A DNA stretch of 64,000 nt from Flavivirga amylovorans (GTDB lineage: Bacteria; Bacteroidota; Bacteroidia; Flavobacteriales; Flavobacteriaceae). Position 1 is the first letter of the stretch, and each line of letters opens with the position of its first letter. Of this stretch, positions 56,192 through 64,000 are shown one piece after another. A model generated the notes under the pieces. The model worked only from the letters and a program-made list of their open reading frames with translations. It ran no database searches and was not told the DNA's origin. Made by a program: the position numbers and the translations under genes. Location of the stretch: NCBI RefSeq assembly GCF_030540875.1, contig NZ_JAUOEM010000001.1, positions 992,001 to 1,056,000 on the forward strand, read 5' to 3'.

Positions 56192-57271
56192 TTAAACGCC
56201 ACTTGCAAACTCTTTTCTAAATTGAGTTGGTGTCATTCCATGTGTTTTCTTAAATAAAATATTAAAAGTAGATTTTGAGTTAAACCCAACCATGTAATAT
56301 ATTTCTGAAATTGTTAACTTTTCTCTTGAGTTATGCTTTAATAACTCTTTACTTTTTTCCAAACGATATTTATTAACATAATCATTAAAATTAGAGTCAA
56401 ATTTTGAGTTAATTGCTTGAGATATGTGTTTTGTAGGCACTTTTAATTCTTCCGAAAGTTTTGAAATAGAAAATTTAGGATCTATGTAAGGTTCCTTCAA
56501 TTTTAAGTAAGCTTCTATTTTTTCATATAAATCATTAATGTTTTTTTCTGTGAGGCCAGATGTTTTATACTTTATTTGATTAATTATTACGTTTTTTGAC
56601 TCAACAACAAAATACATAATTGTATAAGTAATAACAAAAGCAGTAATAAAATACATCCCATTAGTATAAGGGCAGATATAAAAATCTCTATAAATATCTA
56701 TTAAAATAAAAGAGGAAAAATGTATCATCCATAAAAATAGAAAACCAATAAAAAGAGCATAAGACCATTTAATCTTTTCTTTAATTTTTATTTTAGGTTT
56801 CACTTTTTTAATAAGCCTGATAATAAGCCACAAGTAAATACTATTTTGAAATAAAATTAAACCCCCAGAAACAAACCTTAAAGGAGAAAAAAATATATTA
56901 AATCGCTTTTTTAAGGACAATAAATATATCAATATAGGGGTAGTAACAATAAACAGAAGAGTGTGTATAAGAAATTTTTTGAAAACAAATTTTTCATTGG
57001 TAAGAATCGTTTTTATATAAACGTACAAAAGCGGAATTAATAATAATGATATATGCCTAGATAGAAATAAGGCCTTATTATAATATTTAGGCAAATTAGA
57101 AATTGTTAACATATTACTCATAACAAGTAATGAAAACAATAACAATATGATAGCAAAAACTTTATGTTCATTAGTATTTGTTTTCTTTTCAAGAAAAAAA
57201 TAGATAAATAAAAAAAACGTGTGTACACTTGCAATAAGACTAACAATAAACAAGACATTCGTGATATTCAT
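56192..57271 (-). CDS. Membrane-bound AraC-family regulator (7TM sensor and HTH)
   Basis: A 359-residue protein. The first ~225 residues hold about seven hydrophobic segments (for example VLFIVSLIASVHTFFLFIYF and FLIHTLLFIVTTPILIYLL). The C-terminal ~110 residues are an AraC helix-turn-helix pair: FSISKLSEELKVPTKHISQA and YMVGFNSKSTFNILFKKTHG. This layout is common in Flavobacteriia; the regulators bind DNA while embedded in the inner membrane. The signal is unknown. It is 96 bases upstream of the SnoaL-like lipoprotein gene, a probable target. Confidence 0.88.
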   Translation of the reverse strand: MNITNVLFIVSLIASVHTFFLFIYFFLEKKTNTNEHKVFAIILLLFSLLVMSNMLTISNLPKYYNKALFLSRHISLLLIPLLYVYIKTILTNEKFVFKKFLIHTLLFIVTTPILIYLLSLKKRFNIFFSPLRFVSGGLILFQNSIYLWLIIRLIKKVKPKIKIKEKIKWSYALFIGFLFLWMIHFSSFILIDIYRDFYICPYTNGMYFITAFVITYTIMYFVVESKNVIINQIKYKTSGLTEKNINDLYEKIEAYLKLKEPYIDPKFSISKLSEELKVPTKHISQAINSKFDSNFNDYVNKYRLEKSKELLKHNSREKLTISEIYYMVGFNSKSTFNILFKKTHGMTPTQFRKEFASGV

Positions 57272-57427
57272 AAATTAATAAAATATATAATTTATTTTAA
57301 ATTTTAAAGAGCTGGCAAAATAGAAAATACTTCTTTATATCCTATAGAAATAAAAGTGAAATAATAGTTTAGTTCGTGTTTTAAGTGTCCGAAATTGATA
57401 CACAGGTTTTCGATACTATATATAAAA

Positions 57428-57465
57428 AACCCAGAAAAATATAAAATGTTATATATTCTGGGGTT
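57428..57465 (-). terminator. Intrinsic terminator after the small gene at 57557
   Basis: On the minus strand AACCCCAGAATATA pairs with TATTTTTCTGGGTT (interrupted near the loop), and a T run follows. It closes the transcript of the upstream 71-residue gene. Confidence 0.65.
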
Positions 57466-57556
57466 AATTTTTTAGGGTTTATAAAGACCTAATTTTAATA
57501 AAAAGGTAATTTATTTATCGCTATTCAAATTAAGAAAAATGAATATTAGTAGATAT

Positions 57557-57772
57557 TTATGGTCTTCCTTTTAATCTTTTCTCTATTTTTTGCTTAATTA
57601 CCGTTAAACGCTTCATTAAATCCATAATTTCTGGATCTTTCTCTTCTTTATAAATTTTATTTAAGCTTAATATTAAATTTTTAACTTCTCTTGATGCCTC
57701 TATTCTTTCGCTTGTTGTTTTAAAAGACTGTTTGCGTTGTTCGAATTCTAAAGCGTTGTTAATAATATCCAT
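57557..57772 (-). CDS. Small helical protein, paralogue of the 57930 gene
   Basis: A 71-residue basic, Lys/Glu-rich, all-helical protein with no signal or membrane span. About half of its residues match the 74-residue neighbour, with the tail DLMKRLTVIKQKIEKRLKG nearly identical. I recognise no family. The two genes lie 157 bases apart and arose by tandem duplication. Conservation of the whole length and strong tail identity support real coding. Confidence 0.7.
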   Translation of the reverse strand: MDIINNALEFEQRKQSFKTTSERIEASREVKNLILSLNKIYKEEKDPEIMDLMKRLTVIKQKIEKRLKGRP

Positions 57773-57929
57773 GTATTTTAATCTAATTTAAATCTGTCTG
57801 ACAATTTTCTTTTTTCAGAATTTGACAATATAATAAAATATATGAGATATTTGATTTTTACAATGAATAATTATGTAAAATTTAATATTTTAAGTTTTTC
57901 ACAGCACCTAATCGAGAAGTTTTTAAATT

Positions 57930-58154
57930 TTAAGCTGTCAAAGGAGCTCCTTTTAGTCGCTTTTCAACCTTTCTTTTTATTACGGTTAAGCGTTTCATAA
58001 GATCCATTATTTTTTCGTCTTTTTTTGCCTTATATATTTGATTTAAATCTAAAATTAAAGCTTTAGCTTCTCTCGAAATTTTTACTCTGTCACTAGTTGA
58101 TAACGACCTCAAGCTTCTATTTTCAAATTCATGTGCTCTATCTAGTAAATCCAT
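57930..58154 (-). CDS. Small helical protein, paralogue of the 57557 gene
   Basis: A 74-residue protein resembling its neighbour from end to end: both start MDxxxxAxEFExR, share SREAK/VxxLIL and NxIYK, and end in DLMKRLTVIK and EKRLKG. The charge pattern predicts two or three amphipathic helices, as in a small coiled-coil or DNA- or protein-binding partner. No function is recognised. It precedes the 57557 gene on the same strand. Confidence 0.7.
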   Translation of the reverse strand: MDLLDRAHEFENRSLRSLSTSDRVKISREAKALILDLNQIYKAKKDEKIMDLMKRLTVIKRKVEKRLKGAPLTA

Positions 58155-58324
58155 AATACCAATTTTTTAAATAGTTTTTTAATTTTTCTTTTTTTGGGTA
58201 TACACCTGTACACATCTTTAGGTACTGTACAATATATAGTGATTAGCTATATCAAATATACAAAACGCATCATGTGCTTTTTCTATAAATTAAGCATAAA
58301 TACTGATAGTATTATAAGGTTTCT

Positions 58325-58942
58325 TTATAATTTCGGTCTTTGATACCCAAAACGTGATCTGTTTTTAGGGATCGCATACCCATCTAATCCATTTATGGCT
58401 GCCACATCTGCTTTTGAAAGGTTTATAAAGCCATCTTCTTCAATGATTTTATTGTTAATATATAAATCAATTATTTTGCCAACTATTAATATCGTATTAT
58501 TTGCTTTAATATGATATTCTTCAACAAATTCCATTGCTAATTGAACTGGAGTATTTTTAACAAATGGCGCATGAAAATTATTTTTATATTCTGATGATAA
58601 GCTTGTTACATCAAATTCTGAAATAGAAGCTTCATACTTAGCAGAGGTATGATGAGCTTCTTGAATAATATTTTCATGAATATGATTTATAGTATAAAAC
58701 CCTGTGGTTTTTATGTTTTCGTAGGTATTTCTGATTACAGTGGTAGGTCGTAAAAAGAATCCTAGCATGGCAGGGCTTGAACCAATATGAGTTACAGAAC
58801 TAAAGACAGCAACGTTTTCAAGGCCATCTTTTGAAGCCGTTCCCATTAAATTTGCCGACTTATACCCAGAACAGCTATTTATCAAGTTAATTTTATATAA
58901 ATGATCTAGTTTTTCGATAGCTTCTTCATTAAAATGCTGCAT
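58325..58942 (-). CDS. Flavin reductase-like (FMN-binding split barrel) protein
   Basis: A 205-residue cytosolic flavoprotein. The split-barrel block includes NVAVFSSVTHIGSSPAMLGF and LRPTTVIRNTYENIKTTGFY (the P-x-T-x-x-N motif), then TINHIHENIIQEAHHTSAKY and VGKIIDLYI. The family reduces FMN or uses NADH-bound flavin. It overlaps the end of the UbiB-like gene by one base, so they form an operon with the TetR gene upstream. Confidence 0.85.
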   Translation of the reverse strand: MQHFNEEAIEKLDHLYKINLINSCSGYKSANLMGTASKDGLENVAVFSSVTHIGSSPAMLGFFLRPTTVIRNTYENIKTTGFYTINHIHENIIQEAHHTSAKYEASISEFDVTSLSSEYKNNFHAPFVKNTPVQLAMEFVEEYHIKANNTILIVGKIIDLYINNKIIEEDGFINLSKADVAAINGLDGYAIPKNRSRFGYQRPKL

Positions 58943-60252
58943 TATAAGTTGGTGTAGTTATTTATTTTGATGTTATCAGCCTTTAAATCAAACATTAAAT
59001 TATATAGACCAAAGAAGGTTCTATTTATATAGATAAAATGTTTCGAACCTCGATTACCATTCATTTTTTTTAAGTCGGTACTTTTTGAATAACGTTCACC
59101 CAATTCGGCAATTTTACCAAAGAATTCTGCGTCTGAAAAATCAAAAATATCAACATGAAAGGGTTTTGTAAATAAACTTAACATCTCATGAAACATGTTC
59201 GTGAAGAATTCAAGTTCTTCATTACTATCATCATCTCTTAATATCTCTAATTCATATAGTTTAGCAATAAAATGGTCTTTATTATTGATGTTCTCTGGTT
59301 TTGCTAATTCAAAATATGGAATATAAAAAGTGTCAGGAATGGATTTCATACACCCAAAATCTAGAGCTATAAGCTTACATTGTTCCGAGATTAAAAAATT
59401 TCCTGGATGCGGGTCTGCGTGTACGTTCCTTAACTTGTGAATCTGAAACATGTAAAAGTCCCAAAGTGCTTGCCCAATTTTGTTTGATTTTTCGGGATTA
59501 GTATTATATGAAGTGAATTCAGAAATATGTTCACCATGCATATAATCCATGGTAATAATACGTTCAGAAGATAAATCTTCATAATATTTGGGAAATAATA
59601 GATTAGGAATATGAGTGCATGATGAAGCAATCTCCTTGCTCTGTTTTATTTCCAAAATATAATTTGTTTCCTCAACTAATTTATTTTCAACTTCTTTAAA
59701 GTATTTATCAGAATCTCCGCCTTTTATATTGAACATATTCATAGCAATAGGTTTAACCATTGCTAAATCTGAAGCGATACTTTCTGCAACTCCTGGATAT
59801 TGAATTTTCACAGCAAGTTTTTTCCCATCTTTTTCTGCAATGTGCACCTGGCCGATGCTAGCAGCATTTACAGAAGTTGCATTAAAAGTGTCGAATATAT
59901 CGTTTGGTAATTTACCAAAGTATTTTTTGAATGTTTTTAGAACAAGAGGTGGAGATAATGGAGGAACTGAAAATTGTGCCAAAGAAAATTTTTCTACATA
60001 GGCCTGTGGTAAAATACTTTTCTCCATACTCAGCATTTGTGCAACTTTCAGAGCGCTCCCTTTCAATTGTTTTAATCCGTCATAAATATCAGATGCATTA
60101 TTTTTATTTAAACGTTCTTTAGCTTCTGTTTCTGAGCTTACAATTTTATCCCCGTAGTATTTTAAATAATTTACGCCAACTTTAGCTCCAGTTGAAACCA
60201 GTTTTGTTGCTCGTTGAATTTTTGATGTAGGTATTTTATCTATAGTTTTCAT
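58942..60252 (-). CDS. AarF/UbiB (ABC1) family atypical kinase
   Basis: A 436-residue ABC1-family protein. The family's KxGQ-type stretch appears as LKGSALKVAQMLS (about residues 64-76). The Ala-rich nucleotide loop is AASIGQVHIA, VKIQYPG holds the ATP lysine, VHADPHPGNFLI is the catalytic loop and ALDFGCMK is the metal-binding DFG. UbiB-like members support lipid or quinone metabolism by ATPase activity. There is no clear membrane tail. It is sandwiched between a TetR regulator and a flavin reductase, which hints at quinone or redox biology; that link is inferred. Confidence 0.9.
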   Translation of the reverse strand: MKTIDKIPTSKIQRATKLVSTGAKVGVNYLKYYGDKIVSSETEAKERLNKNNASDIYDGLKQLKGSALKVAQMLSMEKSILPQAYVEKFSLAQFSVPPLSPPLVLKTFKKYFGKLPNDIFDTFNATSVNAASIGQVHIAEKDGKKLAVKIQYPGVAESIASDLAMVKPIAMNMFNIKGGDSDKYFKEVENKLVEETNYILEIKQSKEIASSCTHIPNLLFPKYYEDLSSERIITMDYMHGEHISEFTSYNTNPEKSNKIGQALWDFYMFQIHKLRNVHADPHPGNFLISEQCKLIALDFGCMKSIPDTFYIPYFELAKPENINNKDHFIAKLYELEILRDDDSNEELEFFTNMFHEMLSLFTKPFHVDIFDFSDAEFFGKIAELGERYSKSTDLKKMNGNRGSKHFIYINRTFFGLYNLMFDLKADNIKINNYTNL

Positions 60253-60256
60253 AAGC

Positions 60257-60913
60257 TTAGTTCATGTGCATTTTTTCTTTAAACAAAAATTTCCCAAAAT
60301 CAATAACACTTTTTAAAGGGGCTATATTTATAATATCAAAGCTTGTATTAACAGATTTTTCTATGAAAATATCTGTTTTTTCAAAAGATGGAGACGTATC
60401 ATCTAACCAAAATTTAATGGTTAACAATAATTGCATCCATGCAGACTCCTGCAATGTTTTCTGTTGAATCTTTTCAAGTTTTTCTTGTTTAATATCTATC
60501 ATTTCTATTTCTAAAAGAGAGATATAGTCCGTGAAATGCTTTTTCAACCCTGAAAGCATTTTTAATCCTTTCAAACCACCTTTGTATTTATGAAGTACAT
60601 GAGTTACATAGCTTCTGTTTGCTGTAAGATTTTCGAAGAATGTGAAATAAAAGCTTAATAATTTATTTCTAGAATCGAAGCCTTTATAATCAGAACTTTT
60701 ATCGAGAGCCGTTAGTGTGTTTTTATAAAAGGTAACAAAAATGCCTTTTTCAATAGCTTCGAATGATGTGAAGAATTCATAGAATTTCGATTCTTCTAAA
60801 TGATTCGCTTTGCAAAAAGAATATATGGATTTAGGATTTTCATCATGTTCTAAAACATAATCCATATAAAAAGATATGATGTCGTTATTTGAGACTGTTT
60901 TTTTCTTTGCCAT
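60257..60913 (-). CDS. TetR-family transcriptional regulator
   Basis: A 218-residue regulator. Residues about 8-55 form a TetR helix-turn-helix (SIYSFCKANHLEESKFYEFF), which is weaker than usual. The rest is an all-helical effector domain ending in FGKFLFKEKMHMN. It is the first gene of a three-gene operon with the UbiB-like and flavin reductase genes (4-base gap, then 1-base overlap), and probably represses it. The ligand is not known. Confidence 0.82.
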   Translation of the reverse strand: MAKKKTVSNNDIISFYMDYVLEHDENPKSIYSFCKANHLEESKFYEFFTSFEAIEKGIFVTFYKNTLTALDKSSDYKGFDSRNKLLSFYFTFFENLTANRSYVTHVLHKYKGGLKGLKMLSGLKKHFTDYISLLEIEMIDIKQEKLEKIQQKTLQESAWMQLLLTIKFWLDDTSPSFEKTDIFIEKSVNTSFDIINIAPLKSVIDFGKFLFKEKMHMN

Positions 60914-61010
60914 AATGATTAAGTTTATGGTAAAGATACAAAATGTTTAACAATATTTAAAATAAGTTAAACAAAACAATATAAAGATTCAATCAGAAGT
61001 TAAAATACCT

Positions 61011-61670
61011 TTAACAGCAATTATCATCTTTTACAATTTTGCAACTAGAAACTGCGGTTAAAGCTCCCAATATTGGTGCCGTAATATATAACCATAAATA
61101 TTGAAAATTCCCAGTAAAAAGGGCAGGAGCTATAGAACGAATAGGGTTCATTGAGGCTTTGGTCATAGGACCAGCAAACATGGCTTCTAAAAGAATAACA
61201 CCTCCTACAGCAATGGCGGCCATGGTTCCAATTTCTTTACTACCAGTGGAAACGTTTATAATAACAACCATTAGGAAGAAGGTTAATAAAAATTCTAAAA
61301 TTGCAGCCTTAAACGGGGGGAAACCTGCTGCTGGAGTAGTTTCTCCCAAAAATTGACTTTCAGGAAATAAAAACCATAAAATAAAACTAGCAAATATAGC
61401 ACCTAAAGCTTGCGCAAGTATATATTTAGGAACCTCTTTCCATGAAAACTTCTTTGCAAAAGCAAAACCAATAGTTACAGCTGGATTAAAATGTGCTCCA
61501 GAAACTTCACCAAAAGCATATATCATAGCCATAACGATAAGTCCCCAGGTAATTGCTACCCCAACATGCGATATACTACCATTTGTAATTTCATTTATAG
61601 TCATAGCGCCACAACCACAAAATATCATGGTAAATGTTCCTATTGTTTCTGCGTAATATTTTTTCATCAA
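61011..61670 (-). CDS. MIP-family aquaporin/glycerol channel with variant second NPA motif
   Basis: A 219-residue inner-membrane channel with six hydrophobic spans. The first pore motif is normal (GAHFNPAVTIGFA, Asn62-Pro-Ala). The second reads MTKASMNPIRSIAPAL, with Ile in place of Ala at residue 177. Arg178 of the selectivity filter is kept. The length is typical of water channels. The end KIVKDDNCC has two Cys residues. It stands alone between the TetR operon and DUF2911. Confidence 0.9.
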   Translation of the reverse strand: MMKKYYAETIGTFTMIFCGCGAMTINEITNGSISHVGVAITWGLIVMAMIYAFGEVSGAHFNPAVTIGFAFAKKFSWKEVPKYILAQALGAIFASFILWFLFPESQFLGETTPAAGFPPFKAAILEFLLTFFLMVVIINVSTGSKEIGTMAAIAVGGVILLEAMFAGPMTKASMNPIRSIAPALFTGNFQYLWLYITAPILGALTAVSSCKIVKDDNCC

Positions 61671-61849
61671 ATTTAATTTTTAGCCTTCACATAGAGTATA
61701 ACTAGGATTCAACCCCTTGGTCAACGCCATAATTATTTTATATGGGGTAAATATACAACCTCTTATTTTAAGTTTTTGTTAACAATAATAGGATTTCGTA
61801 TGCTTAATTTTATGAATATTATTAGAACTTATAATTAAACTTAATCAAA

Positions 61850-62698
61850 ATGAAAAAACTATTATTAATGGCCTTAGTATTAACGTTTTCTTTTAATGTT
61901 AATGCACAGGTTAAAACACCGCAGCCTAGTCCGTTTTCTAAACAGGAACAAAAAGTAGGCTTAACAGACGTAACCATAGAGTATTCTAGACCGAATATGA
62001 GAGGACGTACCATTTTTGGAAACTTAGTGCCTTACGGAAAATTTTGGCGTACTGGTGCTAATAAAAATACAACTATTACTTTTAGTGATGATGTGACGGT
62101 TGATGGACAAACTCTTAAAGCGGGTTCTTATGCTATTTTTGTGAAACCTAATGCAGAATCATGGGATGTTGTATTTTATTCGGATGCTAATAACTGGGGA
62201 ACGCCTCGCAAATGGGATGACACTAAAGTGGCAGCTAAAACAAATGCGAAAGTTTATAAGCTACCAATGAAGATTGAAACATTTACAATGTCTTTTGATG
62301 ATTTAAGTAATAGTGGAGCTTCTTTAGGCTTAATGTGGGAAGATGTATATGTAGGAGTTAAATTTGAAGTCCCTACAGATGATGCGGTTGTTGCGAGTAT
62401 AAAAAGCGCAATGAAAGGACCAAGTGCTGGAGACTATTTCTCTGCAGCTGTTTATTATTTACAAGAAGGTAAAGATATTAACGAGGCTAAAACATGGATT
62501 GATAAAGCTGTTGAAATGACTAAAGACAAGCCACGTTTTTGGTTTTTAAGACAACAGTCTTTAATTCATGCAAAAGCAGGAGATAAAAAAGGCGCTGTTG
62601 CTGCTGCTAAAAAATCTTTAGCTGGTGCTGAAAAAGCTGGAAATGCCGATTATGTAAAAATGAACAAAGATTCTCTTAAAGAATGGGGAGCTATGTAA
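61850..62698 (+). CDS. DUF2911 family exported protein
   Basis: A 282-residue protein with a signal peptide (ending NVNAQ). The DUF2911 domain covers about residues 20-185: VTIEYSRPNMRGRTIFGNLV, PYGKFWRTGANKNTTITFSD and GSYAIFVKPNAESW. The last 90 residues are helical and Ala/Lys-rich with TPR-like repeats (AAVYYLQEGKDINEAKTWID, GDKKGAVAAAKKSLAGAEKA). It is common in Bacteroidota and has no assigned role. It converges on the oxidoreductase gene, with a repeat element between. Confidence 0.88.
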   Translation: MKKLLLMALVLTFSFNVNAQVKTPQPSPFSKQEQKVGLTDVTIEYSRPNMRGRTIFGNLVPYGKFWRTGANKNTTITFSDDVTVDGQTLKAGSYAIFVKPNAESWDVVFYSDANNWGTPRKWDDTKVAAKTNAKVYKLPMKIETFTMSFDDLSNSGASLGLMWEDVYVGVKFEVPTDDAVVASIKSAMKGPSAGDYFSAAVYYLQEGKDINEAKTWIDKAVEMTKDKPRFWFLRQQSLIHAKAGDKKGAVAAAKKSLAGAEKAGNADYVKMNKDSLKEWGAM

Positions 62699-62718
62699 TT
62701 TAGTACCTAGACTCTATT

Positions 62719-62871
62719 AAAGGTCTAAAAAGTCTAATTTGACTTGTCATTCTGAGGAGCGCCAATAAGTGCGACGTGAGAATCTTTTAAATTAAAACTA
62801 AAATTAAGCAGATTGCCACAGTCGTGCCTCCTTCGCAATGACAGACAGAGAATTAGACTTTTTAGACCTTT
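62719..62871. repeat. 153-bp inverted-repeat element (dispersed repeat) between convergent genes
   Basis: Perfect 21-bp terminal inverted repeats (62719-62739 and 62851-62871; core AAAAAGTCTAATT) enclose a second, imperfect inverted pair: TGTCATTCTGAGGAGC near 62745 and GCCTCCTTCGCAATGACA near 62826. The inner sequence belongs to a kind of repeat seen scattered through many Bacteroidota genomes. It would fold into a long hairpin and may serve as a two-way terminator here. Confidence 0.75.
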
Positions 62872-62881
62872 TGTTATATTA

Positions 62882-63856
62882 TTAATACTCCAATTTAATA
62901 TTGACCCTCACATCGTCCAGAAGTTTTATGAGTTTCTTACTAAATTCAAAAGTCATAATATTACTTTCAGTTTTCCCTTCTCGCAAGAGCTTATTAAAGT
63001 GCATGATTTCATAGTTATATCCAATCGTTTTGTAATCAAAATCGATAGTTTCTTCTTTACCATCAGAAATTAATGTAACCGTTGTTGGCATAAAGAAGCC
63101 TTTATTTATTTTAATAGTTCCTTTTTCACAATAGAAAATAGCTTCAGTAGGGGTTTTTTCTAAAAGGGTACTTTTTAAATGTGCTGTTACATCATTATTG
63201 TAATTAAAAATCATATGACATGATGAGTCAGCTCCGTTTTCAAAGAAAGTAGCATCTGTTTTTATGTTCTTAGGAATGCCAAGAGAAGATAAAGCAGCAA
63301 AGATTGGGTAGATGCCAATATCTAATAAACTTCCGCCTCCTAGAGACTTTTTAAAAAGTCTGGTAGACTCATCAAATTCACGATAAAAGCCAAAATCTGC
63401 TTCGAGCTTCAAAATATTACCATAAGTTTTATTCTCTAATTCTTTTAATACATATTGATAATGCGGAAGAAAGTAAGTCCAAAGGGCCTCCATAAGAAGT
63501 ACATTTTTCTCTTTGGCTGTAGAAATCATGGCGCTAACTTCTACGGCATTCATAGCAAACGGTTTTTCACATAATACAGCAATGTTATGTTCTAAACATA
63601 ATAGTGTGTTTTCCTTATGTAATGCATGTGGTGTGGCTATATAAACGGCATCGATATTAGAATCTTTAACTAATGCTTCATAACTATCGTACGCTTTGGT
63701 TGCATGGTATTTAGAAGCAAAAGTATTTGCTTTTTCTTGAGACCTTGATGCTACTGCATATAATTTAGCGTCTTCAACAGTTAGTAAATCTTGTGCGAAT
63801 TTATTAGCAATATTTCCTAGGCCTATGATGCCCCAGTTGATGGTTTTATTAGTCAT
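62882..63856 (-). CDS. Gfo/Idh/MocA-family NAD(P)-dependent oxidoreductase
   Basis: A 324-residue cytosolic dehydrogenase. The Rossmann opening is WGIIGLGNIANKFAQDL; AVASRSQEKANTFASKYHA is the second strand. CEKPFAMNAVEVSAMIS contains the EKP motif with the catalytic-site Lys, and GGGSLLDIGIYPIFAALSSL contains the D-x-G-x-Y/H block. The C-terminal alpha/beta domain has normal length. Such enzymes oxidise sugars or dihydrodiols. The substrate is not evident, and no PUL gene adjoins it. Confidence 0.9.
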   Translation of the reverse strand: MTNKTINWGIIGLGNIANKFAQDLLTVEDAKLYAVASRSQEKANTFASKYHATKAYDSYEALVKDSNIDAVYIATPHALHKENTLLCLEHNIAVLCEKPFAMNAVEVSAMISTAKEKNVLLMEALWTYFLPHYQYVLKELENKTYGNILKLEADFGFYREFDESTRLFKKSLGGGSLLDIGIYPIFAALSSLGIPKNIKTDATFFENGADSSCHMIFNYNNDVTAHLKSTLLEKTPTEAIFYCEKGTIKINKGFFMPTTVTLISDGKEETIDFDYKTIGYNYEIMHFNKLLREGKTESNIMTFEFSKKLIKLLDDVRVNIKLEY

Positions 63857-63954
63857 TGTACCTGTATTATTCTATATTCGAATATAAAATTATAATTATA
63901 AAAATGGCTAGTATAAGTTTGCCAATTTTTGATGTTTTTCGTAAATCAATACAC

Positions 63955-64000
63955 TGAACTCATTTAGATTTTTTTGGTATTGTTTGGAGAGAATAATTGA
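63955..64000. repeat. Partial copy of the 31252 inverted-repeat element, cut by the window edge
   Basis: TGAACTCATTTAGA is identical to the left end of the 31252 element, then TTTTTTTGG follows with one change. The remainder runs off the window, so neither the right arm nor the length can be seen. Confidence 0.55.

Noticed and set aside
62813-63073. 86-codon plus-strand frame in the repeat and oxidoreductase tail
   Set aside because: It runs from the inverted repeat into the antisense of the Gfo/Idh/MocA gene and has no independent support.

Overview
The window is AT-rich DNA from a marine-type member of the Flavobacteriia (Bacteroidota). This rests on the SusC/SusD pair, the hybrid two-component regulator, the many lipoproteins with a Bacteroidota-style lipobox, the formylglycine sulfatases, the DUF4290/DUF493/MurA cluster, and a tRNA promoter that fits the Bacteroidota TTTG / TAnnTTTG consensus. 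I cannot name the species.

Positions 1-45,900 are one large polysaccharide utilisation locus (PUL). It opens with the end of a creatininase-family gene and a KDPG aldolase. A GH36-like glycosidase, a sugar-porter MFS transporter, a divergent AraC regulator and a large cytoplasmic DUF5107/TPR protein follow. An ECF sigma factor, a FecR anti-sigma factor, SusC and SusD come next. The degradative block holds GH95, a PhoD-like metallophosphoesterase, GH29, GH29 with a fucolectin-like domain, an S1 sulfatase, a GH141-like beta-helix enzyme, GH88, a heparinase II/III-type lyase, a hybrid two-component regulator on the minus strand, GH97, a second S1 sulfatase, GH3 and a third GH29. Five candidate fucose-releasing enzymes plus two sulfatases point to a sulfated, L-fucose-rich polysaccharide. 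The lyase, GH88 and KDPG aldolase suggest that it also contains uronic acid. The exact substrate is inferred, not shown.

The expected division of labour is as follows. Sulfatases and exo-fucosidases strip decorations at the surface or in the periplasm, the lyase cuts uronate linkages, and SusCD imports oligosaccharides. Periplasmic GH88, GH97, GH3 and GH36-like enzymes finish the breakdown, the MFS porter carries sugars inward, and KDPG aldolase feeds pyruvate into central metabolism. Three regulator types (ECF/FecR, hybrid two-component, AraC) imply layered sensing. Three fragments lie between the PUL genes: a GH29 C-terminus, a GH105-like N-terminus and the tail of a leucine-rich-repeat protein. 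They show that the locus has lost genes.

Positions 45,900-64,000 are conserved chromosomal backbone. They hold tRNA-Met, a START-like protein, a class IV aminotransferase, YqgE, HU, fmt-recQ-AAA ATPase, DUF493, DUF4290, murA with Asp at the usual catalytic Cys, a frameshifted KTSC-type gene, a SnoaL-like lipoprotein, a membrane AraC regulator, two paralogous small proteins, a TetR-UbiB-flavin reductase operon, an aquaporin, a DUF2911 protein and a Gfo/Idh/MocA oxidoreductase. Two inverted-repeat elements, at 31,252 and 62,719, and a partial copy at the right edge are probably MITE-like or dispersed repeats.
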